From the NCBI GenBank assembly GCA_003260075.1, contig QLIY01000839.1, forward strand, positions 1 through 64,000: DNA of 64,000 bases. The letters are read 5' to 3'. Source of the DNA: Phallusia mammillata. Its lineage: Eukaryota > Chordata > Ascidiacea > Phlebobranchia > Ascidiidae. Below the pieces are notes generated by a model. It was not told the origin of the DNA, did no database searches, and saw nothing but the letters and a program-made list of their open reading frames with translations. How positions within the stretch are numbered: the stretch's first letter is position 1; the number at the start of each line of letters is the position of its first letter. Positions 1 to 10,471 of this stretch are shown piece after piece. Position numbers and translations under genes: made by a program.

Positions 1-60
1 GGGGGGGGCAAGTGCCCCCTCTTGCCCCTACGTGGTGGCGCCCATGCCACAAGCAGATAA
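1..60. repeat. Dispersed GGGGCAAG-type repeat end
   Basis: After the opening run of G the sequence reads through a GC-rich stretch containing CTCTTGCCCCTACGTGGTGG. The reverse complement of the same stretch occurs near 46680-46722, so this is a dispersed repeat. The family is not recognised. The opening G run may be the tail of a longer homopolymer cut by the window edge. Confidence 0.5.
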
Positions 61-1214
61 AATACTATGAGGAATCAAAGCAACAGATGTAAAGATTTCA
101 CTTTGGTTCTGTTTACATTCCAGACATAAGCTACGGATAGTCTGTCACTAGAATGTTGTTTATTAATACGATTCTTCTATACACTTGAACTTAGATCAAA
201 AAGTTAAATAGCTAAAAGCAATGAAAAAATATATTTTAGTGGAATTTACTTAGATTTTTGTTTTAGTGTGGAAAAATTACATAATTTTTTGTAAAACCTG
301 TTTTCGGTCCCATTATTACCATTCCCCCAAAACAGTTTTTTCATAACTTTATAACCTACATTCAATGTATTAGTTATTCACTATTATGATTTCATACAGG
401 ATTATCCGTACTTCACCCCAAAGGTTTTGTTCAATTATGCAACTATGCAAAGAGTAACTGACTCAACACATTTGCATCAAAACAGATGTACCAGGAGTGC
501 ATGACTAGATAACTACAATGACTTCCTATATAGATGACTAAAGAGGACTTTATGACCAGGTAACTACAAGGACTTTGAACTTGTATCTAGTGAATTTGCA
601 AACATATATAAATTATTATAAGTTTCTGTGGTATAATATAAATTATAGCATTAAAAAATGCTGTGCTATCAGGTCTATTGGTTATGAATACAATCTGTAC
701 AAACAATAGGCAGCAGCAGCATGGGATACCATATATTGTGTGTGGTTGGATTTTGCATAGGAATAGTTGAGCTTTGAAGTGCTAAGAAATGAACCATTTA
801 CTAGCATAATATTAAAACAGGTGTAGGGATAATTCTACAATGATAGGTTAGTTGGTAAAACTCATTGGCAACTTCTTTAAAATGCCAATATCTACTGTTT
901 TGTCAATTAAGCACCAGCTTAGAAAAATAATGTTTTATTACTGCCTGCTGGCTTGTCCTTACCATTACCCCAGTGATTTTCTAAAACTAAATTCAGATAT
1001 TTTAAAGAATATGTGGCAAAATTTTACTCAGTAGATTATGTTACTGTTTTGTCTCATCACTGTAGTTTTACACGCTTCCATTCTGATATCATGATGGGAT
1101 AGCCTGCAAAATTGTTAATCCGAAGCTTATCTCGCTGTTTTCTATATTATTTGTATGTTTTATTTTTATGCTGAAAACCATAGTTTGACACAAATTAGGA
1201 TGTGATGTTTATAG
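61..1214. other. MIF 3' flank, no gene seen
   Basis: AT-rich sequence with no supported exon. It resembles the stretch at about 3410-4490, which lies on the same side of the second MIF paralogue. The two flanks therefore come from one segmental duplication that included the MIF gene. Positions 932-1104 recur verbatim at 3028-3200 between two C runs. Confidence 0.5.
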
Positions 1215-1220
1215 TTTATT
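1215..1220 (-). terminator. Polyadenylation signal of MIF copy A
   Basis: AATAAA on the minus strand about 150 nt after the stop codon of the MIF gene. The same signal lies at the matching place (4494-4499) after the paralogue, which supports its use. Confidence 0.5.
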
Positions 1221-1372
1221 AAAACTGAATCACAAATCAATTATTGAGATGCAATTATATGAAACAAACCAATCATGCTCCACAGTGAAATGAAATTAGA
1301 GACACAATTAAGGTCTTGGAGATATATAGGTAAGCACCATCAAACTGGGAAAGTACTACTCCCATGAAAGGA

Positions 1373-1744
1373 CTATTCCTTTGGTATTCCTCTTGCAAAG
1401 AAAGTATCCGCTTTATAGCCTACTTGATCCGATACTGGTTTATGTAACTCCAAATACATCCGATCATCAGCAATTCCTAGATTTTTGTACAGATGATTCA
1501 TGATTTTATCAACATAAACTCGATTCTTTTCAGAGTCCTGGAACCTGCTTAATGATACAAGTGTACAAATTGCACATGGCTCTTCTGTGCCAGCAAATGA
1601 CATCCACACATCTGGGATTACAGCCACTGAAATGTACTTTTCAGGCTTTTCCAGTAATTCTGCAACCAGAGTGGTAAGGTCTTTGAGAATTGATTTTGGA
1701 ATCTTGTCTCTGCTGATATTGGTTTGGATAATTAATTCTGGCAT
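1373..1744 (-). CDS. MIF/D-dopachrome tautomerase family protein, copy A
   Basis: A single uninterrupted frame of 123 residues. It aligns to vertebrate MIF without a gap through the first 60 residues. Met1-Pro2 gives the N-terminal proline that acts as catalytic base in MIF tautomerases. Lys33 matches MIF Lys32. Cys57-Ala-Ile-Cys60 is the MIF CXXC motif after a Glu-Pro. A Tyr matching MIF Tyr95 is present, but the Asn97 position is Glu. The C terminus is a few residues longer than human MIF (115 aa). An in-frame ATG 54 nt upstream was rejected because the family needs Pro directly after Met. A splice acceptor (TTATTTAG) lies 43 nt before the chosen ATG. MIF is a secreted cytokine without signal peptide in vertebrates. 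There is no intron, whereas vertebrate MIF has two. An identical coding copy lies at 5446-5817. Confidence 0.88.
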   Translation of the reverse strand: MPELIIQTNISRDKIPKSILKDLTTLVAELLEKPEKYISVAVIPDVWMSFAGTEEPCAICTLVSLSRFQDSEKNRVYVDKIMNHLYKNLGIADDRMYLELHKPVSDQVGYKADTFFARGIPKE

Positions 1745-1885
1745 TTTGTGTGTATCAGCTGAGATTAATGTTTGCAAAACGTACCACCTAAATAACATTG
1801 TGAAAATGACATCAGTTAGTTGGTTTAAAATCTATGCATTTTGTTTCAATTAAAACCATTTGTATTATTTCTATCCTAAGCATTN

Positions 1886-3017
1886 AAAGAAAATTGTGGT
1901 CGTGGCAAGTTTGTCCAGAACCTGTCAAAGTATAGAGATCAACACATCTTCGTAATTGTAATTGCCGAATGATGAAGGGACATCAGTTACACCTTATGTT
2001 CGAAGGATTGCAGGTTAAGTGCCAGCAAAGTTTTTAATTTTAATCAAAAATGTCAGGCCATGAAAAGATTTTGTAATACTAGGGTTACCATATCTGCGCG
2101 TGCAAAGTTCCGGGCGAATTTAATAGATATCTCTGGCGACACCAAAGTTCCGTTGCAATGCGTTATAAAGGTGTTGTTAGATTTTTTCATAAAATATCGT
2201 TACTGGGACAGAGAAACAAAGCGCAATTTTGTTTCTAAAGTACTTACAAAACGGAAAATTTTACAAGATCTGTCCCTTTTAAGAGAATTTTGAGAGCTGT
2301 TTAAGACGCGTAGTGGCATGATTATACGCGTTGGGTGCATCGTAGCCTACATCAAAATCACCACAGACAACTGTTATAATGGACACCTTTAATCTCTTCA
2401 AAAATTGCAAAAACTACTGTAGGCCATAGTTTAAAATCTTTTGGGACATTATAAGTGTTTACAAAATTATTCCTGGACACAGATTTTACGCCCTAATTCC
2501 GGTCATGTCGGGGAAATTTCGAACGTCTAGTAACCCCAGTAATAGGCTTAAAAATTTTTATCTTTCTTACCCATTTTTATAAAGGAGATGAAAAAAATGG
2601 CCAGAAACTTCCAGTAGAATAATGCCATTGTTGTTGCCTATTTGTACATCACATCCTGTCAAAATTAAATTAAACTACTGAACACAACAACAAATTTATT
2701 TTTTTAGGCATAGTTGCAAACAAAGAGACAATGCTCATACACAGTGGTAAAATAACGGTTTTAAAATAAGATGCACACAAGTTTTGTCGGTTGTAATGTT
2801 TACAAACTATGTTCATGAAACCTATCTGCAACAGTAAAGATTAATGTCTCATCCCAGCTCGGTTTCTTTGATGACCCTGCAGCGGTTGCGAGTTGCGATG
2901 TGGAAACAGCCCTGCAGTTAGCATAGGCGTAGCGCTTCGCCAACCGTTGTGTACAAATGAGGGAAATGCAAATGTCCGTAAGACATTTTCTCCTTTTGCG
3001 TAAAAATAAATTTTCTG
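1886..3017. other. Sequence without supported gene
   Basis: Starts after an ambiguous base (n at 1885), where it stops matching the otherwise identical copy near 5957. This suggests a contig join. A 77-codon frame at 2060-2293 has no recognisable domain. Part of it, around 2087-2160, resembles sequence near 61709-61760 and so is probably repetitive. I see no exon. Confidence 0.5.
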
Positions 3018-3027
3018 CCCCCCCCCC

Positions 3028-3200
3028 GTTTTATTACTGCCTGCTGGCTTGTCCTTACCATTACCCCAGTGATTTTCTAAAACTAAATTCAGATATTTTA
3101 AAGAATATGTGGCAAAATTTTACTCAGTAGATTATGTTACTGTTTTGTCTCATCACTGTAGTTTTACACGCTTCCATTCTGATATCATGATGGGATAGCC
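3028..3200 (+). repeat. Verbatim copy of 932-1104 between two C runs
   Basis: A 173 nt segment that appears to repeat 932-1104 and is bounded on both sides by C runs (3018-3027 and 3199-3211). Best explained as a small contig wrongly placed in a gap of the paralogous locus. Confidence 0.75.
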
Positions 3201-3654
3201 CCCCCCCCCCCGCAAGTACTAATACTAAAACTAAAGTGCTTGATTCATTTTTTGTCAAAACAAAAACAAAAAAAGAATACCTAATCTTGATACCAAGCTT
3301 CTTTGAAAAAAACAACCACCATAAAAAATCAAAGTGAATGTGCCGCTTCGTTTCTTGCCTACATTTCATAAGCTGTGAGCAGTAGCAATAAACACAAATG
3401 CATTTTCTTTCCAATCTAAATGTTGCCCCATTGGCACCAATTGTTTGTCAGTAGCTAAAAGGTTGTTTGTTAACACAGTTCTTTAAGATACTTGAACTTG
3501 GATCAACAAGTTTTGTTAAACAGTAAAAAGCTAAATATCTAAAAGCAATGAAAAAATAAAAGTTTTAGTGGAATTTGCTTAGATTTTTGTTCTGGAAAAA
3601 TTACCTCATTTCTTTTAAACTTGTATTCGGTAACATTAACTTTACTGAAAAAAG

Positions 3655-3702
<48 letters not shown>
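3655..3702. other. 48 nt C homopolymer, probable filled gap
   Basis: Uninterrupted C run in AT-rich DNA beside the MIF paralogue. The matching place near copy A (about 320-345) holds ordinary AT-rich sequence with only a short C run, so this tract is not a conserved part of the locus. Confidence 0.7.
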
Positions 3703-3703
<1 letters not shown>

Positions 3704-4493
3704 TAAAACTTTATACCCTACATTCTTTTCATTGGTTGATCACTTTTGGTTGTTCACACTGGCCTAACACAATTGCATCAAAACAGGCAGTGATTTGGAT
3801 GTACCAGGAGTACATGACTAGGAACTGCAAGAACTTTAAACTTGCATCTAGTAATTGTGCAAAAATGATACAAATTCTTATGAGGGGTGATCAGTTTCTT
3901 TAGGTGGAAAAGGGCAAAAACTACTGTTCTGTCAGGTTGATTAGTTGTGGATGCAATCCGTACAATCAATAGGCCATCAACAGTACCCTATTTTGTGTCA
4001 ATAGGCCGTAAGTGTAAGGGGTTACCCTATTTTGTGTGCAAGTAGAGTGCACAAAAATAGTTAACTCTAAAGTGCTGTCATAAGGAAAAATAAATATTTT
4101 ACTAGCAGAATATTAGAACTGTTAATCCTGAAATGATAGGTTGGTTGGTAAAACTTATTGGCCACTTCATTGAAATGCCAATACCTACTGTTTAAAGGCC
4201 TTGAACATATTGTTTGATTACTGTCTGTGGGCTTGTCCTTATCACTACCCAGGTGATTTTCCAAACTAAATTCGTATATTTTAGAAATATGTAATCAGGT
4301 GTGAATTTTAATTAGTAGATGATACTGTTTGATCTCATCACTGTAGTTTTACACACTTCCATTTAGTCATCATGATAGGATAGCCGGCAAAATTGATAAT
4401 AAGCTTATCTTGCTGTTTTCTATGCTATATGTGTGTTTCATTTTTATGCTAAAAACTATAGTTTGACACAAATTAAGATGTGATGTTTTATAG
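3703..4493. other. Flank of MIF copy B, no gene
   Basis: Diverged duplicate of about 350-1214: shared blocks run through AT-rich sequence in the same order. No exon is seen. It marks the extent of the segmental duplication that created the two MIF loci. Confidence 0.5.
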
Positions 4494-4499
4494 TTTATT
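4494..4499 (-). terminator. Polyadenylation signal of MIF copy B
   Basis: AATAAA on the minus strand about 155 nt after the stop codon of copy B, conserved in position with copy A. Confidence 0.5.
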
Positions 4500-4652
4500 A
4501 AAACTGAATCACAAATCAATTATTGAGATGCAATTATATGAAACAAACCAATCATGCTCCACAGTGAAATGAAATTAGAGACACAATTAAGGTCTTGGAG
4601 ATGTATGGAAAGGTAAACACCATCAAACAAGGTAAGAAGTACCATGACATAA

Positions 4653-5031
4653 CTATTCCTTTGGTATTCCTCTCGCAAAGAATGTGTCTGCTTTATAGCC
4701 CATTTGATCCGATACTGGTTTATGTAACTCCAAATACATTCGATCATCAGCCCCCCCCCCCGCCCAGATTTTTGTACAGATGGTTCATGATTTTATCAAC
4801 ATAAACTCGATTCTTCTCAGAGTCTTGGAACCTGCTCAATGATACAAGTGTGCAAGTTGCACATGGGTCTTCTGTGCCACCAAATGACATCCACACATCT
4901 GGAATCACAGCCACAGCAACATACTTTTCAGGCTTTTCCAGTAATTTTGCAACCAGAGTGGTAAGGTCTTTGAGAATTGATTTTGGAATCTTGTCTCTGC
5001 TGACATTGGTTTTGACAATTAATTCTGGCAT
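4653..5031 (-). CDS. MIF family paralogue, copy B, broken by a C spacer
   Basis: Diverged paralogue of copy A. It keeps Met-Pro, the Lys33 equivalent and a CXXC motif (Cys-Ala-Thr-Cys). Differences include Val-Lys for Ile-Gln at residues 6-7 and Gly for Ala before the CXXC region. Its frame is broken at 4751-4761, where a C run plus a few bases stands in place of the eight bases seen in copy A. The span is 379 nt against 372, so the break is a 7-nt excess made by the spacer. The reading frame resumes after it and reaches a stop at the same place as copy A. I infer an intact gene damaged in assembly, not a pseudogene. A splice acceptor lies 43 nt before the ATG, exactly as in copy A. Confidence 0.8.
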
Positions 5032-5165
5032 TTTATATCTATCACTCAAGGTTTGTGTTTGCCAAAAATACTACCTAAACAACCTTGTGGAAATAAAACC
5101 AGTTAATTCGTTTACAATCTACACATTTTGTTTCAAAAAAACTATTTGTATTAATACCGTTACAG

Positions 5166-5260
5166 CAGTGGTCAGCAACCACTGGACCCTGGCCCGGTAC
5201 TACTGGTCCCGGCCTGGACAAGTTTGTTACTGGGCTGTATACTTTTTCAGGCCCGAACCT
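5166..5260 (+). mobile_element. hAT-type element fragment
   Basis: Begins CAGTGGTCAGCAACC, the start typical of hAT terminal inverted repeats in this window. It continues through GGCCCGG-type sequence, but no matching right end is seen. Confidence 0.4.
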
Positions 5261-5445
5261 TTAAAACACTTACCCCAATGCTGCCAGGGGTTATAAACTA
5301 TATTATGTGTTTTCATTGCCAAATGTTTCTAGTTTTTTCCCCCCCCCCTGCTCCACAGTGAAATGAAATTAGAGACACAATTAAGGTCTTGGAGATATAT
5401 AGGTAAGCACCATCAAACTGGGAAAGTACTACTCCCATGAAAGGA

Positions 5446-5817
5446 CTATTCCTTTGGTATTCCTCTTGCAAAGAAAGTATCCGCTTTATAGCCTACTTGA
5501 TCCGATACTGGTTTATGTAACTCCAAATACATCCGATCATCAGCAATTCCTAGATTTTTGTACAGATGATTCATGATTTTATCAACATAAACTCGATTCT
5601 TTTCAGAGTCCTGGAACCTGCTTAATGATACAAGTGTACAAATTGCACATGGCTCTTCTGTGCCAGCAAATGACATCCACACATCTGGGATTACAGCCAC
5701 TGAAATGTACTTTTCAGGCTTTTCCAGTAATTCTGCAACCAGAGTGGTAAGGTCTTTGAGAATTGATTTTGGAATCTTGTCTCTGCTGATATTGGTTTGG
5801 ATAATTAATTCTGGCAT
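5446..5817 (-). CDS. MIF family protein, second copy identical to copy A
   Basis: Encodes the same 123 residues as 1373-1744, and the surrounding stretch 5349-5957 matches 1276-1884 throughout. The duplicate starts immediately after a 10 nt C run (5339-5348), and copy A ends at an ambiguous base (1885). A recent real tandem duplication is possible. An unmerged contig overlap is much more likely, in which case copies A and C are one gene and the locus holds two MIF genes, not three. The MIF functional residues are as described for copy A. Confidence 0.8.
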   Translation of the reverse strand: MPELIIQTNISRDKIPKSILKDLTTLVAELLEKPEKYISVAVIPDVWMSFAGTEEPCAICTLVSLSRFQDSEKNRVYVDKIMNHLYKNLGIADDRMYLELHKPVSDQVGYKADTFFARGIPKE

Positions 5818-5957
5818 TTTGTGTGTATCAGCTGAGATTAATGTTTGCAAAACGTACCACCTAAATAACATTGTGAAAATGACATCAGTTAGTTGGTTTA
5901 AAATCTATGCATTTTGTTTCAATTAAAACCATTTGTATTATTTCTATCCTAAGCATT

Positions 5958-6681
5958 TAAATGTTAACTGTTCTAATTTTAAAGTAGTTGCATGAATTTT
6001 AGTTTAATTTTAATTTTAGAATTTTAATGTCAATGTGTTTTTGCAATAGGTCCGCAATTGATCAAATTATGCAAGTTTTGTTTCAAACATAAAAACTGTT
6101 AGTTCTTTCTAAAGCTTATGCAATTTTTTTTCAATCTAAACACTTTTTCAAACAAAACGGTTAGTAATAGACACACGTAGTAGGGAAACATTTAACAACC
6201 TTAAATGTTCCTTAATGATAATGAGATGAACACATGTTTCCTGAACTCATGTTTACTGCAAGTGAAATTTGCTGATTCATCATGACTAAGCAAAAAGTTG
6301 AAGTCCAAATTCCAAACATGGTCGGTTGTTGCTTCCAAATCAACGACTTATTTATATTTGGTGCATTTATTCAAATAAATGAGCAAGATTTAAAAGCCTT
6401 TTTTTAGAATAAATTGATTGTGCGCTTAAAATCTCGTTACAACTCAACCGACGTTTTGCGTCATTTTATAGTTTTGCGTTCGAGGTCGCACTAGCCTAAA
6501 GGTTTGCAGTCTAGTCGCGAATTCTTTAGTTTTTAAAAATGTCATCTCAACGTATTGTTCAAACCTTTAGCCTAGCCTATTTTTCAAACGTTTCGGCAAA
6601 TGCTTATGCCATCTTTAAATGGACATGGGCCGTTATTTTCATCTTTAAACTTACAAACACATCCGTATATGGTGTTCCAAT
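5958..6681. other. MIF 5' flank, no gene seen
   Basis: AT-rich sequence upstream of the minus-strand MIF copy C. It would hold the MIF promoter, but no clear TATA box or other site can be assigned. No exon is supported. Confidence 0.4.
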
Positions 6682-6896
6682 CAGTGGTGGGATTTAGCCG
6701 GTTCGCACCGGTTCTATAGAACCGTCTCGCGAAATTTTATGAGATGAGCGAACCCGTTAGCATAACTAGTTACTGTCAATGAACTTTTTGTAACAGAAAC
6801 GGCTGAAAAATATGACTTTTGTGATAGAACAGGCTGACAAAAAATTTGAATCCCACCACNAGAACAGGCTGACAAAAAATTTGAATCCCACCACTG
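6682..6896. mobile_element. Non-autonomous hAT-like transposon
   Basis: Ends are inverted (CAGTGGTGGGATT and AATCCCACCACTG) and are flanked by a perfect 8-bp target duplication, GTTCCAAT, at 6674-6681 and 6897-6904. An 8-bp duplication and CAG..CTG ends are typical of hAT elements. An n at 6860 separates two copies of a 34-nt internal stretch (6826-6859 and 6861-6894), so the true element is probably about 180 bp. Confidence 0.8.
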
Positions 6897-6904
6897 GTTC
6901 CAAT

Positions 6905-7204
6905 AATAACTATTTGTTGAATCAGGATTTGTAAAATAAGTACTTCACACTAGGGACAAAACATAACTCCATGCGTCTTAGATCCAGCCATTGTTAGGAA
7001 CTTTTTCCAGTGTGCAAATTTCTTGTGACGTATTTCAATAATGTGCATGTCATAATAGAGTTAGTCAATCTCCCAAAAAATCCCCCGAACTTGAACTTTC
7101 TCTTCAATCAACTAACCTACAGAAATTATTCACTTGTAAATCGGAATTTTACTCTACGCGATAACTAGAAATTTCAACTTCTCATCGGAAAGTTTATCTT
7201 GCTT

Positions 7205-7248
<44 letters not shown>

Positions 7249-8160
7249 TTATGAAAACGCGGCACTCCTAAGTTCCAGAGATTTTTTTCAGATAACCGTC
7301 TGCGCGTGCGAAAAATTACTTCAAGAAGTGCATAACGTCCCCGAAAGATGAAATTTTCCTTGAACTATATTGGCAAGTGTATACATAAGGTACGAAATAC
7401 CGTGTCCACAAAAAGATTAGTTCAAAATATACATTTGGGCCGGGGCTGTTGTATGTGAAAATATCAAAATTTCAAGAATGCCTGAATAGCTTCAACATTG
7501 CATGATTTCCTCGTTACCTTTGCGCTGATCTTTATTAATTAGGTCACTACCAGAAAAGCTTTTCTTTTAATTGTTACGTCATTATTATTAAGAATTTTTT
7601 ATTCTATTGCTTGTGACGTCATAATGTTTCCTCACAAACGCATTAAAAATGAATTAATTCGGTTACTTTGTAATATATTTTTTTAAATATTTTTTTGTGC
7701 AGAGGGTAACTCTTTTTTTGTATTCGTGTTTACTAAATATTTTTTTATCGAAGGGGCATCTACGTGGAAGCTGAGATTAATCGTTAGACGCCAATCCGTA
7801 ATACTAATCAGAAGTTGATAATCTTTGGTGGAAATCGACTTGTGCCGATGCCAGTTGGACAAACCGTGTCCGCGGGGCAAGACATAGACCTTCTCTCAGG
7901 TAAGCTTGCTCGGCAAAGAGCTCGAGTGCCGGAAAAACATGTTTTTCTGCAGCGCATTGCGATTCTATGTATATAAACGGCAACAGATGCCATAAATTCA
8001 CCACATTCATAGTGCTATGAAATAGAGAAATGCTTTAATCCTTAGACAGCATGTAGGCTAGTGCAGCTAAGACACAAATGTCGATTTCAGGTTCAATGAC
8101 CCTAATTGAAACGATTTTGAGAAAAAGCTTGATTTAGTGTTTAGTTGGATTGCAACGACA
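6905..8160. other. Intergenic, with a GC-richer open patch
   Basis: No gene is supported. Positions 7790-7985 are clearly richer in G+C than the surroundings and open in several frames on both strands, including a plus-strand frame ending in TAA at 7976. It could be an unrecognised exon or a repeat. A C homopolymer (7206-7248) interrupts the region. Confidence 0.35.
7206..7248. other. 43 nt C homopolymer, probable filled gap
   Basis: Long pure C tract in AT-rich intergenic sequence, of the same kind as the other spacers. Confidence 0.7.
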
Positions 8161-8163
8161 AAC

Positions 8164-9035
8164 GGTACAGTTTTTAAGCTTTTGTCAAGTGTCAAAGGTT
8201 TTGTGTTTAAAAAGAAGCTCAGTGCAGAAAGCAATACCAAAATATAAAAGGTTTGATTTGTTGGGCCTTTGTGCTGGCAAAAATCCAGGGTAAACTGGCG
8301 TGTGAATGAAAAATGAAAACTGGATAAGTGTTCGATAATTCACTCTTTTCCCATTTTGATTTTATTCTGTTAGTTAAGCCCCCCCCCCCCCCCCCCCCCC
8401 CCCTTTTTCCAACAATAGTGCGCTTAGCAAAATATTTTGAAATATTAGTGCCTAGAAATAATCGATTTTAATGAGTTTAGTTTTCATGCTAGGCTTAATA
8501 TAGTAAAACAGGTGTGCATGACAACGCGCCATTGTGATTCTAATTGTCACCAAACGAACAGCGTTAAGTCAAACAACAGTGCTTAAGTTCATTTAAACAA
8601 ATTCATTTTTTCCCCCCCCCCTAAAAACGATCCTAGATACGCCACTGGACATAATGTACAGTTTTTGAGCTTATTGTTCATGTTTTTAAGGTTTCGCAAT
8701 TTGTAGCTTTGTATTCAAACCGTAGCACGCTGCAGAAGGTAATATTTAAGCATAAAAGCTGTTTTGTTGCGCCCGTGTTTCGGCAAAAATCCAAGACAAA
8801 TTTGCTTTAAAAAGTGGTCAAGTGTTCGACATTTCACTACTTTCACGTCTTGATTTTATTTTGTTAATTAAAGTATTTTTTTTAACAACCATGAGAAATA
8901 TTTCAATTATTGAGTTCAGTTTTCATATTATGCTTCCGGAATTTATGACGTAATACAGGTGTGCATGACAACGCCATTGTGATTCTAAGTGCTGCCAAAA
9001 GCAGCGTTATAGTCAAACGACAGTGTTAATTAGTT
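8164..9035 (+). repeat. Diverged tandem duplication, set 1
   Basis: About 8164-8590 and 8652-9035 are diverged direct repeats. Shared blocks include ACAGTTTTT, GGCAAAAATCCA and CAGGTGTGCATGACAACG followed by CCATTGTGATTCTA. The divergence is well above that between spacer-separated copies, so this duplication is probably real and old. C runs at 8379-8403 and 8612-8621 lie inside it. Confidence 0.6.
8379..8403. other. 25 nt C homopolymer, probable filled gap
   Basis: Pure C tract inside the first unit of the tandem duplication; the second unit has TTAATTAAAG at the matching point. Confidence 0.65.
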
Positions 9036-9082
9036 AATTTGAACCATTTTGTTCTTTTCTGTGCAAAGTGTGTGACGAACAA

Positions 9083-10441
9083 AAACAAGCTTGAAAAAAA
9101 CGTGAAAAAGCACCCGTCAACATTATTTAGTCGTTAGTATAACGTCCATATACGGTTCACGTGTTTTGCATGAAACTAATTGCCCAGGGGCCTGAAGCGA
9201 CGTTGCCTAACAGATTCGTCGTGATTGACGCTTCGTAGTGTCTCAAGTTTTAACTAATCCGCGGTTGTTTCATAAACATTAAAAGATTAACGTTCTAAAG
9301 CACCAAACCTGATAAGTAAGCTGCAGACAGTGCAAATTATTTCGACCTATGAGGTCTCAAAATAATATGTTTGGGCTAAGTAGAAAAAAGGTACTACAGT
9401 CTAATAAAGTTAGCCAGACAGACAGTTTTTCACAAAATCAGGCTATTTGTTATTGCTTATTATCTATGTAAAAAATCACAGTCTTATGAAGGGTGAAAGA
9501 TATATTGCAAAAACGTATTTTTTTGAGGTAAGCAGTTAAACCAGCAGTCCTCAAACTTTGCCGTGAGGCAATTTGGGAGGTACCGCGTCAGTTTGTGCCA
9601 CTGAATTTAGGAATCGACTGTCTCCATTGCTAAATAATAGACTTTGTTGCATGACAGCTGAGAAAATGCAATTGTTCGCGCACAACGGTGATGTTTTTTT
9701 TGTTTTTTTATTGTCTGTGATGTCACAAGCATATGTTTGGATCATTGTTATGCGGAATTTTGCACAACTAGTTAAAATCGTGCAATTAACGTTTTAAGTA
9801 AGCGTACAAACAGTGTTTTGTTGTTTTTCGTCCAATGACATTGAACATATTTTCAGAAGAATATTTTGCCCCCCCCCCGGTAGTGTGCCACAAAAAAACA
9901 AGCTTCTTTGCCCAAAAAAGGGGAGGACCGGTCAAAGTTATTTGGTCGTTAATATAATGTGCATATACTAATTTGCCCGGGGGGCCTTAAGCGACCTTGT
10001 TAAACACATTCGTCGTGATTGGCAGCGTGAAGTGTCTCAACTTTTAATTACTTTGCGGTGGTTTTTATAAACATTAAAAGATTAACGATTTACTGCGTCT
10101 ATATTTACATAACAGCATCAAGTCAATAAATGATATGTAAGCTGCATATGTTTGGGCTAAGTAGGAAAAAAAGTACTACAGCCTGATGAAGTTAGCCTGG
10201 AAGACATTATTCACAATACTGAGCTATTTAGGTTACGATTATTACTTCTATGTAAACGATCTATGTAAATAATAAAAATGTTGTATTGGGTGAAATATAT
10301 ATTGGGAAAGGTAACCATTTAAACGTTAAGAGCTTATTACTGTTACTGTTAACTTTCAAGTAAGCGCACAAACAAATCCAGACAAAATATATTTTGTTGT
10401 TTTTCGTCCTATAACATTTGAAATATATTTTCAGAACTACA
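9083..10441 (+). repeat. Diverged tandem duplication, set 2, upstream of BPI gene 1
   Basis: About 9083-9858 and 9899-10441 share, in order, blocks around GTCGTTA.TATAA, a GCCC..GGGGCCT stretch, ATTCGTCGTGATTG, CATTAAAAGATTAACG, TTTGGGCTAAGTAG and TTTTGTTGTTTTTCGTCC before ATTTTCAG. The second unit ends at the splice acceptor (10434) just before the BPI start codon. The first unit has a copy of this acceptor near 9856 with no coding exon after it. Confidence 0.6.
9542..9796 (+). mobile_element. hAT-type element, right end lost
   Basis: Begins CAGCAGTCCTCAAACT. Internally it matches the elements at 47472-47965 and 50375-50779, sharing TTTGTGCCACT, TCCATTGCTAAA, CAATTGTTCGCGCACAA and GATGTCACA in order. 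The right terminal repeat is not found. It sits inside the first unit of the tandem duplication and is absent from the second. Confidence 0.65.
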
Positions 10442-10471
10442 TTTCGATTTCATCGTAGCGACAAAGTAGAA

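Noticed and set aside
1745..1798. Upstream in-frame ATG for the MIF gene
   Set aside because: It would bury the catalytic N-terminal Pro. A splice acceptor lies between the two ATGs.
3655..3702. Poly-C as G-quadruplex or i-motif regulatory element
   Set aside because: Pure tracts of this kind recur with spacer-like behaviour and duplicated flanks, so an assembly origin is far more likely.
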